Shown: positions 42,300 to 55,225, counted from the stretch's first letter. The stretch: DNA of 64,000 nucleotides from Molossus alvarezi (GCA_037176705.1 CM073907.1:9517001-9581000); one strand, 5' to 3'. A program made the numbers and translations. Notes: a model not told the origin generated them from the sequence alone.

Positions 42300-44130
42300 C
42301 GCCCTCCCCTGGGACAATCGCTAGCGACTCGGGGACAACAGAGCTCGTAGCTCGACTCTGCCCCACCCTGGCCTGCAAACCTCTCCGCAGCCTGGGGGCC
42401 GGATGCCAACCTGGTGTAGCGCCCCCTCCCTGCTTCGGAGGCCCCGACCAGGGAAAGGAGGTGCCCACTCTTGGAGCACGAGGCTTCCGCTTTATCTGAG
42501 CCCCGTTCGCCCTCCCCTGCGGTCCGCCCGGACTCTGCGGTCGGCTGCATGCCCCCCAAAACCCCCACCCCCGTGCCCCACTGGCGCCAGGGTTCCAAGG
42601 TCTCAGGCTGGGGCGTCAGGGTATCGGGATCTCAGACAGCCAGGGCGGAGGGTTGGCAGAGGGGACAGCAGCTTCCAGTGTACCGTGGGGCGCAGAGAAC
42701 CCGCCGGAGGGGGCCGGGAAGACTCCTCCTCCACTGCGCCCCGAGGCCGCCCAGACTCGGCTGGCGAAGCGCCTCCGCCCGCCCGAGCGTTTCCATAAAT
42801 CAGGCCCTGGCAGGCTGCTAATTAGCTCAGGCCGCAAAGAATAGAAGGAAAGAGAGTCCAGCAGCGCTCGGGGGTGAGGGTGGGAACTCAGTAGGTGGGA
42901 GAGCAGAATTTCCTGCGCCCGACCCGAGACTTCTGAGGAGCCCCGGCAGCCCCCCAGCCCGGCCTCCCTCCCGCACTGCGAGCACCCCACGGTGGATCTG
43001 GGGCGCCCACCCACGCCGGGGCCCGCTCCTCTCGCCCCTGCAGTGTCGCAGGACTTTCTAAACTCATCCCTCCCCGCGTGTTCTTAAACCAGAAGCCTGC
43101 GCCTGGTGAACCCGCCGGGAAATTCGGGCTGGATCTGGACGGAGGGTCAGACACCCCAAGGCTTTGGGAGGACCGGGCACCCCCAAGGGTTGCGGATTGC
43201 GTGGGATCGGAAGTTGTAACCCTCATTCCCCTCCCCCCATGAAGGGGCGAGATGGCCCATCCCAGACGAGAAGTAACGCGAGTGGGGTTATTGATCGCCA
43301 TGTAAATCCCGAGCCCAGGGCTCGGCCCAGCGGTTTATTTTCTTTCTTTCCCTCCCCCACCCTCTCCCAGCTCTGGGCTCGCGTCCCTCCCCGTCCTCCC
43401 TCCCTCCGCCGGCTGGGACTCGGCGATGACATCACCCGGAGACCCGCGGCCTCCCCGCCCCCGGCCCGGGACCCCGGCGCGGAGATTGACAGGTGTCGCT
43501 CGCAAGGACAATGCCTTCCAGGTGTCACCGTCACAGTCTCATCCCTCCCAATCCGCCCTCTGCCCCCTTCACTTCCAGCTCTCCTAGCCCCCTTTTCTCC
43601 GCTGAGAGAAGCTGGGGCCGGGGCTGGAGAGGCGGACGCGGCTCGCAGGGCAGGGGTGGCGGGGACTGCGCGCTGCCTGCGGCGGGGCGGCTCGGGGACT
43701 CGGAGCTCCGGGAAGGGTCCGGGCAAAGGGAGCGGGCGTGTGTTTTCAAGGAATCAGCGTGGTCTCCGGACTTGCCGTGGCTCCCCAGCCCCCGCCCCCA
43801 GCACGAGCGCGCGCGCGCGCACATACTATAACAGACGCGAAGATAATCCTGCCATCTGGCAAATCCCAAATTTGGCGACTAAGCTCAGAAAGCAACGGAG
43901 ACGTGTCATCCCTGGTGTAGGTGGCTGGTCCCGCCCCTCCTGGGGCCAGGGCACAGGGATCCGCGGGCACCTGCCCCCACCTCCGCCGCTCCCCCCACCC
44001 CTGCCCCGCCCCGCTAGACTTTGTAGGGGTTTACCTCCCACTCTGGGCATCCGCTCGGGGGTGGGGAATGGGGGCGCCGGAATGGTGGGGCTCCCTTCTC
44101 GGTGGCCACCAGTGCCACCTCCATTAGCTC
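42300..44130. promoter_or_regulatory. CpG-rich island
   Basis: Among the longest CpG-rich stretches outside the gene. It contains a CRE/AP-1-like TGACATCA near 43425 and two AGGTGTC half T-box-like motifs around 43490-43530. The longest open frame (343 codons, 43164-44195) starts at TTG, has compositional bias only, and is not supported as a gene. Confidence 0.5.
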
Positions 44131-46191
44131 AAACCCCAATTCGACTTCATTATGTAACACCCAGTGCATGGTATAACCGGGTGGCCTGTCGGTAGCGATT
44201 TGCATCATTTGGTGATAAGGATCACACTTATTAGATTTCTTCAAAGCCTATGGGGGTTTTCTATCTTTTTTTTTTCTTCTTCTTCTTTTTTTTAAGGAGG
44301 GTATTTGTGCTAAATTGCCCAGTGCTGGTGTGATAACTGTGAAAAGTTTGACATCAAAGGAGCTAATATTATTCAGTTACCAGAGACGCTGTCTGTCTAA
44401 ATAAGAATATCTTAATTACTGCATAACAAAGGTAGAAAAGGGGTCGGATCTCGAAAGGGGAGAGGCATTCGGTGCCCCCTTTGATGCGATATCTACATTA
44501 GACCAATGAGGTTCTTAATCGGCCGATTTCCTTTCCTCTCCCAGTTGGTCCTCTGAACTGTATAACTATATGTAAACACGTTGTCAGATGGAAACATAAT
44601 CCTTCTCAGGTTCTTATTAGAAGAAATTTCCATCCTCTCCCGTTCTAGATTAGGCCTCGGAGTCCGCTCCGTCAATGAAGGGACTAAGGTTTCGTGGACA
44701 ATAATGTGGCAATTGTTGATGGTTTGTGACCCATAAAATGTGGAGGAGACTGTTCTGGCTTTGGTATGTAATTATGCAAAACACTTTCCATAAAGACTTG
44801 CCATTCGATCTAATGGCAGTCCCTGCGGTCTATTTCAAAAAGGGAGGGTCCTATGTACAAGAGAGAAAAGTAACATTTGTTTTAACACAGGTTTTATGGG
44901 GGGGGGGGTGGATAAATACAAACACGTCGCCACGCTGCCCCAACTATTTTTGCGAGTCAAATTAAAATAATTGCGAGGGGGGGGTTAATAAGTTAATCAT
45001 AGCAACACGGGCCCCATCCAAACACAGAGGGGTGGGTGGAGCCCAGGCTTCAGCCTACCGACTCTGGACTTGGGACTGTGCTGGGGAGGGTGAGTCACCT
45101 CCAGTTTATGCAAGGTGGGGTGCGACTGTGTCTCAACACGGTCCACCTGGGTGCCCCACTGGAATCTGAAACCCAGTCTGGGGCTGAGATTGGGGGAGGG
45201 GTGAGCAGAACTTCCACTCCCCCAAATCTTGGCTATGAAATTATTTAACAGCAGACATTTTAACAAAGCAGCCCTCTCCCAAGAAGACCACCCCCCCCCC
45301 ATCCCCTTTCCCTTTAGTGCCCTCAATCCCCCAGGATTTAAGGAACCCCCCAAAAGCCATGGGAGCAGAGTGTCTAAGCTGGAGGTCACGTCAGAGACTT
45401 CAGCCTCAGGGACAGATGCTCAGCAGCTAAAACTGGCGCAGCACCCTTGCAGGACACCTGAGGTTTTGTTTTGTTTTTGTTTTTGTTTTTGTTTTTTCAA
45501 TGCTATAAGAAAAAATGTAAAAGGCCCGCAGGAGAGGTGGAATGAGTTGAAGATTCGTCAGTGGTCCCAATCCAGCCCTGGCTGCTGGCTAAAAGCAAGC
45601 ATTTCTGCGTCCCCTCCACGGGGCCACCACCCCTCCGGGAGACGTGCCCTGCTCGGTGGCCTCTCGGCCCGCCACACAGTGACGTGGCAGCGACACTCCA
45701 CAGAAGCGGCGTCAGAATTTTTCAAGGGGGGAACCGCTGATTAAAATAGAGAGAATCGTCTAAATATCAAAGTGACACACGGCGAGACCTGGAAAAAAAT
45801 ATTTAAGCTAATGAAAAGCAAATAAAGAAGCAGGCACTTAGGCCGCGGGAAATTAAATATTATGTTTGAGATGGTGCTTGGGGTGCGGGCTTGAAGATTT
45901 TCCGATTCATGTCAACATAATCAACACTCAGGTTCGTCCTAGTAGGTGCGAATCTGAAAGATATTCCGCCAAATGAAGTACCGGCAGAGAGAGGAATAAA
46001 GAGATCCGTGCCTGTCAGGGGTCAGGCAGCCCGAGATTGCTTGTAGAGATCTTTTGAAAATTTCACACGATTGAAGGCTTAGGGAATTCACTGCGCTTGC
46101 ATTTCAAACCCAGATCAGTGGGATCACAGTCAAAAATAGAGGTCTGGAAAATTTTGATGCAGAAATGGCCACGGCTCTCTCACCAGCTCTG
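44131..46191. other. AT-rich non-coding block
   Basis: AT-rich, repeat-free DNA with many TAAT and ATTA cores (44220-44980 and 45730-45900). A TTTTTG-type simple repeat lies at 45463-45496. The texture is like a developmental enhancer, but conservation cannot be judged here. Confidence 0.4.
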
Positions 46192-46253
46192 GCTCCTTTT
46201 CTTTTTCTTTTTTCTTTTCTTTCTTTCTCTTTTTTTCTTTTCCTTTCTTTTCT

Positions 46254-46305
<52 letters not shown>

Positions 46306-46309
46306 TCAA
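46192..46309 (+). repeat. (CTTT)n microsatellite with imperfect left half
   Basis: About 118 bases of pyrimidines. The last 55 or so are a clean TTTC tetramer array. Confidence 0.95.
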
Positions 46310-47389
46310 GACAGACACTCTGACATGGCTGTGATCCTCTGGATGTCAGAGTCATCAGAAAAGAAAGAGAAAATTGTGTGTCATCTCGTAACTTCCCTTC
46401 AGTCAGAAGGAATTTAGGGTCTTGTTACCCATGCAAAGAGGAGGGACATGAATCTTTTCGAGCCTGCCTCAAACCATAGCTCAAAAGAGTTTCTGATTTC
46501 ATAATTAATGACCTGGTCCTAGACATTTAGGTTCCCGTCTTTTCTTTATTTATCCATGGTATTAAGACGATTTCCCATTTCGTCTGTGTCCTTGGCTTGC
46601 ACTGAAATTTTGTACCACTGACAATTGCATGCAAGCTGTATAAGCACGAGTATACACTTACACATATGTGTACACACACACACACACACTCTACTTTAAT
46701 CACTAAACCAGGGCATTGGCCTGGCTGACTCTTATTTCCTGGGAGTTAATATTCACTCATATTTCACCCCCCCCCCCATCAAGATGTCAGCACTTTCTGG
46801 TTCAAAAAGGACACAGAAAAATCAATTGTCTCTGTGATTGATCCACTAGGGGACAGAAAATAAAAAGAACTGGGAAGGGGGGGGTCTATAAAAACAGATC
46901 AAGGAACTCTGAAATTGGACCAGGCTAGTTGATACAAAAAAAAAAAAAAAAAAAAAGCTGCTTAGAGGCAGCCATCGCGGGCATATACTTTCTGAACAAA
47001 CAGAAGTCTGGTCAATTATACCCCGAATGGGAATGATCTAAAATGAATTGCTACTGGCTTGCTGAACTTCAGAAAAAGTAGAAATAAAGGACAAAGCCAT
47101 CATCCCTTTGCCAGTTTTAGTTTGTACCTGGCTGTCTTAAACAACAAGGTATTCGGAAGGAATATTCTGAATTATAGTTGGGTATCATGAACTCTGAGGC
47201 CAAGAGAGCGGAAGTTAGATTCCTGAGAACTTCCCTTAAATGCACATATTAGGACATCCCTCCGGAGCAGTATAAAGAATACGTCCAGTTTCCTGAATTA
47301 TTCACTCACACCGTGAACACACGCGGGTTCTTTAACAGGTGGGCAGAACGGGAAAGGTGTGAAGTTGCTTTAACTGGTGTTACAAGTTC
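46310..47389. other. Non-coding, nothing recognised
   Basis: AT-rich with short CA and poly-A runs (46671-46690; 46937-46958) and a CTCF-like motif at 46843-46856. Confidence 0.45.
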
Positions 47390-50300
47390 AAATCTTTGAT
47401 TCCTCTGGCGCGTGCTGGTTGGGGCAGCCGCCCAGGACCTGGGGGTGCTGCGACAGGGCCCCACCCGCCACGGGGGTGGCGGGACAGGCCCCAGCTGCCC
47501 CGGCTTTGGTGTGCCTGGCAGAGGGGAACTAGGCCCTTGGCGCCGTGGGTTCGGTGATTCCGGGAGGAAAGCGGAAGGGAGGCATCGTGTGTGCCCCTCA
47601 GACCTCGTATCTCCAGCCTCTGCAGACACCCACGTTGCCAATCCCAGCCCCAGAACTTGCCGCTGACCCTGGAGGTCTGGGAGAAAGTGGCCCTGTGTCT
47701 ATAGGGCAGACGTTACTCTCAGATCTATTTCTCCACCTACATACATTCCCCTAGCTCCGCAGTGAAGGGACAGAGAGCAAGTCCTAAGTATAACTTTTAA
47801 AAACTTGAGCAGAGATGCAAACGAAGGGGCCACCCACAGGGCTCTCAATCTCGCTCTTTCTGCGGCTCCTTGTGAAGGACCAAGGCTCCCAACTGGGCTT
47901 TAAAAGCGGGGTTTTGTGCACTGAATACGAAGGAGCCTGTCCCGGCTTCCAGGAGAGCGCTTCTAGTGAAAAGGGGCCGAGGGGGATAACCATAAGAAAG
48001 CGGGCACTGGCAGGAGGGGACCCTCGGTCGTCGGGGACTGTGCCGCCTCGGAGCCGCAGCGCGCCCGGGCCCCAGCTGGGAGGCGGCGCGGCGAGGCGAG
48101 GGCTCGGCTGAGATCCAGGCCACCGCGGGCGAGGGCCGGGGACAGCCCCTGGGCCAGGCCGGGGACGGATCCGAGACTCCTCGGGTGGAATGCGGGAGGC
48201 CTGGGGAACTCTCCCTGCAGAAGCCAGAGCTGGCACGAGGCTCCGTGAAAATACCAGAACGAAGCGATCTAGAGCCGCCGCTTTGCCCACAGCAGAGGGC
48301 TTTTCTCTGGCCAGAGAAGGAAGTGAAACCCGTGGAGCTCGGACCGGCCAGCGACAGGGCACCGAATGCCCATCCCACAACCTTTTAGCCAGGAGCCCTC
48401 CGGGGGGCGGGGGACCAGGGAGACAACTCCAGATCACAGGCTACTGGGGACCTAGCTTACATTGAGGGTCCTTATTTCCTGCCATCGCCAGCTCTGGGAG
48501 CCGAGCACACGCGAGAACCCTTTCTCTCTCCAACCTGTCTTGCTTTTTAAATAAGTGCATTTGCAAACTGGCGGTCAGAGGCTTCCCAAAGCTTCAGAGC
48601 AATCCAAGCCTCCAGGTTTTGAAGCAGAGAAAGCCGAAAACAACCCAACCGCCTCTGGCGGTGCCTGGGCCCAAGCTCGGGGCATCCCGCGCAGCGTGGG
48701 CACCGGGCACTCTGCTCCGGGATAATCCAGAAGCAAACCCTGGACTGGACCCCCGCGCGCCTCTCCTGGCTGGCCTCGTATCAGGAAACCCTGCGTGCAC
48801 CCCTCTTCGCAACTGCTGGGCCCCGTGGGGAGCCCCAACTGGGGCATGGAGGGCACGGGGCTCAGGTGGAGAGCTCAGGGATGCTGGAGGCTGGGCAGCC
48901 GCTGCCGGCCCCCATCCCAACCTTTAGACGCACAGCCTTCCTCTCCAGAACTCAAACCCTGAACCACTCCCGGGCCTAGCCTAGCAGAGAAGCGAAGCGC
49001 CCGGTGGATTTTCCCCGCTGCGTTTCCACTTGCGGGCAAAACAGCGTTTCCAGCGTGGGAAACCTCCCGTGGCTGCTGGCAGAGGCCCGCTCCGCGGGGC
49101 GGCGAGAGCGCCGGGAACTCCCGCGTTACCACCTTGGCCTCTCCCGAAACGATTTTTCTTCCTTTCAATCATGAAACGAAGAACTCCAGGCGAGGCGACG
49201 CCTTTCTTCCCGTTTTGATAAGACAGTAACTAAATACAATCCTCCTTTAAGTCATCGACACTCTCACTTCAAAGGCGCGCCTGTTAATTTCACCTTTATT
49301 TAATGATTGCCCGGGCTGACTCGTGGGGGGCTCTCCCCCCCCTTCAGCCCTCCCTCTAGATTTTAATATATGGGCTACAATAACGGTTTAGCGCCACTCG
49401 GGAGCGCAAGCAGCTCCCCCACGCCCGCCTTGCCTCGTTTTAGTTGATATTGTTAATTTCCGGGACCGCTGATCAAAGTTGAGCTTGCGATGCACGTGCC
49501 CGGTTATCTCCAATGACCCCCAAGTGGAACCACACCAGGAGTCCACCCGACCTTCCCTTGGGTGCCTGCAGGCCAGCTCTAAGAGATTTAGTGGGCATCC
49601 ACTCCTGGTTCCAGGCTCCCCAGACTCGGGGATTTGCGCGCCACGCATGCCCGGGTGACCACGCTCTCAGGCGGCTTTGCCACTGGGGACCGCAACCCTT
49701 TTGCAGGCGAGGGCCCTGGAAAGCAACGCGAGGAACTTCGAGCGATCTTTCTGCCGCCACGTTCAGTTCGTCGGATTTCTTGCCAATTTCTCAGTGTGTT
49801 TCTGTCCAGATAGACGGAGCTGTTTGGAGTTAATTAACCTGTGGTCCGGCTACAGTTAATGCAGGGCGGAGAAGAAAAGGCGGCCCGGGGAGGAATTCGA
49901 CGGCAGAGAGGGAAATGGAAAGGGAACGTGCGTGGAAACCGCTCGCCTTTGCGCAGCTCTGTCACGGTTAGTTACCGACTTTCCAGCCGCGAGGACGATG
50001 TGAGCCATTTACTGTAATTGAATTGCTGTTATAACACCTTTCAGGGGACAGCAAAGCCTTTCAGGAAAGTTGCCCGCGCGGCCTGCGGCTGCCTGTCGTT
50101 CCCCGCCGGCGCCCGCCGCCCGCCTGCCGGGCCAGCTGCCCCAAGGGGATGGGGGACACCGGCTCCTGCGGCGCTGGGCGGGGCTGGAGGATCCAGCCTC
50201 TAGGGAACCTACGGGGCAGCGGACATTCCTGATACTCTGCGGATGCGGGGCACCCCAGCAGGCCGAAACTGAAGCTTCAGGCTAAGGAGGAGCGTAGGAC

Positions 50301-50720
50301 CTGGAGTTGCAGAAACTTGGAACATTAATTGCCATCCGGGGTCAACTCCCCGGCCCCAAGGCCTCAGCCCTCACGGTTTCATAGGATCTGCGTTCTCCCG
50401 CGCCACCCTGTGCCTGGGTGGCTCGACAGCGCCACCTTTCTGTCCCCTCTTCCTCCCCCAGCATTGGCCTGGCCCCGCTGGGTGCCTGCTGGGCCGAGTT
50501 TCCTGGGCCGGGGCGAGGAGCCGGAAGGTGGTGTCCGAGGCTGAGACGCCCCGTCGCGTGTGCTCCTCCACGCGCTCAGGCTCTGATCCACCTTCCCAGC
50601 TGGGGATTTCAGCCCTGCAGCCCCGGCCGAGCCTCGGACCACGGCTTCCGCCTCCCGTCTGAGTCTGGGGAATCTCTGCACCCCCTACCCCCAGCCAGGG
50701 TCTCCGACTTTCATCACAGC
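47390..50720. promoter_or_regulatory. Cluster of CpG-rich islands
   Basis: CpG-rich blocks by eye at about 47390-49210, 49380-49760 and 50060-50720, separated by AT-rich gaps containing TTAATT homeodomain cores. A TCF/LEF-type GATCAAAG lies near 49471. Chance ORFs up to 217 codons on both strands. No protein resemblance. Confidence 0.45.
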
Positions 50721-52112
50721 CGTTGGCGGGCAGCAGGGGCAGCAGAATGAGAGGGGACTGGGGGTGTAAAAGGACCATCCCACCCACTGCCCCAATAAGA
50801 GCCCCATGGCTAGTTCAAAGTGTCCCCGGGGAGAAGGCCAGTACAGGTGGCTTCTCCACCGGCCCTGGTGTCCAGAGCGAGGCTGGTACCAGCGCACTGA
50901 GCCCAGAGGGCATCCCCCGAAACTGGGCATTTCCCCGAGTCAGGTCAGCCCGAGAGGCTGAGATGTTCGTGGGCCCCTGTGCCTAGCGTGGTGAGGGGCA
51001 CAAATCCCCTAGGCTCCCGGGAACTGCACAGTGGGGTTGGGGCTGAAAGGGGGGGGGCAGAACAGGCCAGAAGGAGCTAACGCTCCGGGGGAGGGGGAAC
51101 CACCCTGGGGTCTGGCTCACCACCGCGGGGTGGTGGCTTAGAGCCTTTGTTTGGGGTGCACCTAGACAGTGTGTGTGTGTGTGTGGGGGTGCCAGGTCAG
51201 CTGCCAGAGGAGGACAGGGTGTGGGGCTTGGTTGGCATCCACCACAAGTCTCCATGATTCCAGGTGGTCCCCTCTTTTCCTGGGAGATCTGCAGCTTCCT
51301 CCCTGCCTCCTAGACATAAGATTGTCTTTGGAACCTAAAAGCTGGTCGCTCAGGAGGCATCCAGCAACCTGAGCGAGTGTGTGAGCTGTGGTCCTGGGAG
51401 CTGGGCTGCACCCCCTCCTCCCCCCAGCCTGGTTGCCTACATCCACTTTTCTGCAAAGTCAAGTTCCTTTCCTGCATGGCCAGAAGACGAGGCTGTGAGA
51501 CCTCCCTGTTGCCTCAGGTGGGGCTGAGGAGGGTCGTGACACCGCAGGGGCTGTGTTGGGGGTAGATTGTTTGAAGACTCCGCTGTCCACCTACGCGCAC
51601 CTGTACCCAGCTTTCTCTCTGCGTTTGTGATTTGCACCTCCGCCTTCCCGAGATGCAACGGGCCCACGCCTGCCTCACTCTGCAGCCTGGTGCGGGCCAG
51701 GAGGTGCCCAAGGGGGACAGGCCTTCAGAGCTCATGTGGGAGTCAAGGGAAAACCTCATTCTGCTCGGTAGCAAGGCCTGGGCACCTCTGGGTGACAGGA
51801 GACACGTTTCGCCTGGAACCAGAGCCAAGGTTGGGCTTGTGATGCACACAGTGTTCCAACCCCCTTTCTCCACTCCCTCGGCTTCCTCCCCTCATCTTCC
51901 TCCCCGGTCCTGACAAAATCCATACATATCCTTGCATTTCTGACCTTCCCAAGTTTAGTCTTTGCCCAGCAGTGATTTCCCGGCTATTAACCTTTGCAAA
52001 AACCAAGTTGATTGTCAGCAACTAGAAAGCTGCTTTTGCAAAAGACATGGAGAAACGCAGCAATAGGGAGAGCTGAAGGACACCATGCACCCTGCACGGG
52101 GAAGTCTTCTTC
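50721..52112. other. Non-coding, nothing recognised
   Basis: Moderately GC-rich transition into the repeat-rich region, with a short GT run at 51170-51186. No gene recognised. Confidence 0.45.
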
Positions 52113-52250
52113 CTTGACACCCTCACAATAACCCCAAGGCGTAGCTCCTACTGTTGCTTCCTTTTTCTGGGGGGGGGGGTTGGGGTTCGGGGAACTTAAG
52201 AACCCTGACCAAGTGTGGCCAGCTAGGAACAGGCATGACCTGAGTGGAAC
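52113..52250 (-). mobile_element. MIR fragment
   Basis: The + strand reads CCTCACAATAACCCCAAGGC and later GAACTTAAGAACCCTGACCA, close to the reverse complement of the MIR consensus, with a poly-G insertion between. Confidence 0.65.
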
Positions 52251-52560
52251 CGGGAGGGCTGGCTCTTTTGGTCACCACCTTAGGTCCATACTGGACTCGG
52301 GACAGAAATTGGCTCACTTGGAGCACTAAATAGACTGTCTGGGACAGAATGGTGCCCTCTCTGCCACAGCCTGCAGGGAGCCAGGAAGGGGTTCCTAGCA
52401 GAGCCCAGAGCCTGGCCTGCCCAATGATCCCTCATGGTACCACCTTCTTCCACCAGGGCTGGCAGTCACGTGATCCCGCTCTCCCTATTTCAGAGACTAA
52501 CCAGAGGTGCTTGTGATGTCGTGTGGTGTGTCCCTACACAAGGGATGCAGGATAGCTATT

Positions 52561-52779
52561 TTTAATTTGTTTTCTTCCTTTATTGATTTTAGAGAGAGGA
52601 AGGGAGAGGGAGAGAGAGGTAGAAACATCGATGAGAGAGAACATCAATTGGCCGCCTCCTGCATGCCCCCCACTGGGGGTCTGGCCCGCAACCTGGGCAT
52701 GTGCCCTGACCGGGAATCGAACCTGTGATCTCTTGGTGCGTGGGTCGACGCTCAACCACTGAGCCACACCAGCCAGACA
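52561..52779 (-). mobile_element. VES-type SINE, full length
   Basis: Reverse orientation. T-rich tail, GAGAGG body, ATCGATGAGAGAGAACATC, then B-box and head complements. Flanked by the 9-base duplication ATAGCTATT (52552-52560 and 52780-52788). Confidence 0.93.
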
Positions 52780-52788
52780 ATAGCTATT

Positions 52789-53589
52789 CCTTTTTGAGGA
52801 ATAGCCCATGAAAAGAACACTTGCATTGGGAAGGGGTGGGATGGATCAGGGAAACAGCAAAGAAGGCATCTAGAACCTGAGGCCACATTTGGGCATATTT
52901 ATCCTGGGGGATGGACACAGGTGGTCACGTAACAGACAGGGCGACTCGCCACACCGAAACCAGGAGTTTCGTTTCAAACCCTCTTTATTACGATGTGGAG
53001 ACACCGAGGTAAATTGGCACAGAGGTTCCCTTTACTGGAAAGTCGCGGTTTCTTGTGGGACCCAGGAAGCCTCTTCTCAGGGTGTGGCAGACATTTGTCC
53101 ACTTATGTCACCAAAGGTACAAAGGACAAGAAGAGCACCTCCCTATGTTTTCCTTTTCATCTACTTCCATCTACTTGTCACAAGTTTCGTGGGGAAGCAA
53201 AGACTTTAAAACTGATTTCTTTTTTCAACTAGGAAAACTGATTAAGCCTTGCGACAGTTACATAGTAGCAACGACAGAGAGAGCCATGAACTAGCCTTCT
53301 TCATTGGTGTGTGCAGTGTTTAACTCTCTCTTCTTCTTTTAGTTTCTCTTTTTTTCAGAGGAGTGAATTCTTAAGCTAACCAGTGAATTCACATAAATTC
53401 ATAGCAGGCAAGAAAATCACAATCAAAAGTCATGCCCTGACATGAAGCGTCTTAACTTGGGCAAAGCAATTGTCCACTCTGAGGCTAATTCTGTCTGTAC
53501 CCTACCACGCTGAACAGTAAACCTGTGACATTTGTGTTCACTTGTACCTGAAGAAGCTCTTAGCTGTGTGATCCAAACAGGCCCTGCCT
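52789..53589. other. Non-coding, nothing recognised
   Basis: No ORF with protein resemblance and no clear repeat family. Confidence 0.45.
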
Positions 53590-53729
53590 TTTTATTCATG
53601 CCATTTAACTTCACTCTTACAACGAGCATAGGGTACAATTAGTTGTTTTATCCCCATATTACAGATGTGAACATTGAGGCACAGGGAGGTTATGCCAAGG
53701 TCATAAATGGCTGGTCAAGGGCAAGGTTT
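53590..53729 (-). mobile_element. MIR, left part, split by a VES insertion
   Basis: The + strand includes TTATCCCCATATTACAGATG and AACATTGAGGCACAGGGAGG, the reverse complement of the MIR core. It resumes as GCAAGGTTTGAATGG after the SINE, so the VES element inserted into a pre-existing MIR. Confidence 0.75.
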
Positions 53730-53931
53730 TGTTTTCAATTTTTTTTTTCTTTATTGATTTTTAGAGAGAGGAAATGAGAAGGAGAGAGAGAGAAACATCG
53801 ATCGGCCGCCTCCTGCATGCCTCTCATTGGGGATCTGGCCCACAACCTGGGCATGTGCCCTGACCGGGAATCAAACCGGCGACCTCTTGGTGCCTGGGTC
53901 AATGTTCAGCCACTAAGCCACACCAGCTGGG
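53730..53931 (-). mobile_element. VES-type SINE inserted in MIR
   Basis: Reverse orientation, full-length layout. Flanked by the 14-base duplication CAAGGGCAAGGTTT (53716-53729 and 53932-53945), which is MIR sequence. Confidence 0.93.
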
Positions 53932-53945
53932 CAAGGGCAAGGTTT

Positions 53946-54954
53946 GAATGGAGACATCCTCATCCCAAACTTGATGTTCATAAAAGTCAGTTTTTCATTT
54001 TTGCTATGTGCAGAAGGGTATGTGGATTTAAGGGTATGTTTATTTGGGGGAGTATCTGGATCAAAGTGTGAGGAGTGTGATGATCATTTATTCCTGCTCC
54101 CCGAATTGTCTCCATTTTCCACTTCATAATTGTTCTCAGAATGGTCTCTTCCTTAAGAGAGCCAAATGTTTACTCCCGTCTTCCATGAAACGTGTGAGGT
54201 TTACGTGAACATTCAGAAGGCTGCCTGGGTTTGGCTCCTGTCTTACTGCCTGCCTGGGGTCATTGTTTTCTCTGTGAGAAGGGTCTTTGCCTTTCTTCCG
54301 GGGGCAGAGTGTGCTTGAACATGCAAACCATGTTCCTGAGGGGCCCCTGAGCAATGGGACCTACTCGGATGCTAAGCCTGTCCCCTGGGAAAGTAGCTCA
54401 GGCTGGTTCTCCTAGAGCCACAGACTCAGCATTGCCAGGCTTGGTGCACGGGTGGGACAGCCTCGCTTCCTCCCGTGTCCACTTTGGCGGGTCCCTGGGT
54501 CACTGGAAGCTAAGCAATGACATGTTCAGCCAAACAGAAGGGAAAATCCAAAGCAAAGTGAACTGGGAGTCATTCAGATTCTAATCTGGTGAAGTTATAT
54601 GTCCACAAGGCTAAGGTATATCTGTGAGGCCACTGTGGGGGGAAAAAAAAATGAGTGTACCTAATTCATCTTCATTTTGTCAATTCCAAACAGTGACAGA
54701 GAGTCTTCACGTCTTCAGCTTGTAGGAAGGAGCCCCCCACTGTGTCAACTCACCTGGTGGGAGGTGGTCAGCTTCGGTCAGCAGGTCCTGGGGACTATTC
54801 TAAGTCAAGATGAGCTTCCTGGCTTGGGAAGTGAGTCCTGGATGTTGGGAGGAGGCGGAAGTGTGTGTGGGTAAGGCCATGGGTTGAGTATATAGCACCG
54901 AGAATATAGAAATCCAGTAGGAAGGCAAGACTGATTATTTCCCTCCTCTTCATG
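53946..54954. other. Non-coding, nothing recognised
   Basis: The first bases complete the split MIR. The rest has no recognisable gene or repeat. Confidence 0.4.
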
Positions 54955-55225
54955 GAAACTTTTGCATTTATTTAACATCCACTTATTGAGTGGGTAGGAT
55001 GTTCCCAGCATGGTACAATGCACTTGTGGATACAAAGATGAATAAGTCATGGGCACAGGCCTCAAGGAGTTTTTAAATTTGTGGGGGAGAGTCGAGAAAA
55101 CATGACATAATACACTCTAATCATGGTATAAAGGTCTTTGGAAACTTGAAAGAGAGACTGTTGCCTCCTGCCTGGGAAAGACTTCCCAGTGAGGATGATT
55201 TTGACCTTGGACTCAGAAGATGTGG
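54955..55225 (+). mobile_element. Ancient interspersed repeat, family unresolved
   Basis: Reads TTTAACATCCACTTATTGAG, then GGATACAAAGATGAATAAG, CTCAAGGAG and GGGAAAGACTTCCCAGTGAGG. This order of words is common to a mammal-wide repeat of the MIR/L2 era. I cannot fix the family without a search. Confidence 0.45.

Noticed and set aside
43164..44195. 343-codon open frame in the 42-44 kb island
   Set aside because: It starts at TTG, has low-complexity Pro/Arg/Gly content, and overlaps long frames on the other strand. This is typical of CpG-island chance frames.
46104..46355. Lys/Glu-rich minus-strand frame
   Set aside because: A direct reading of the CTTT microsatellite complement.
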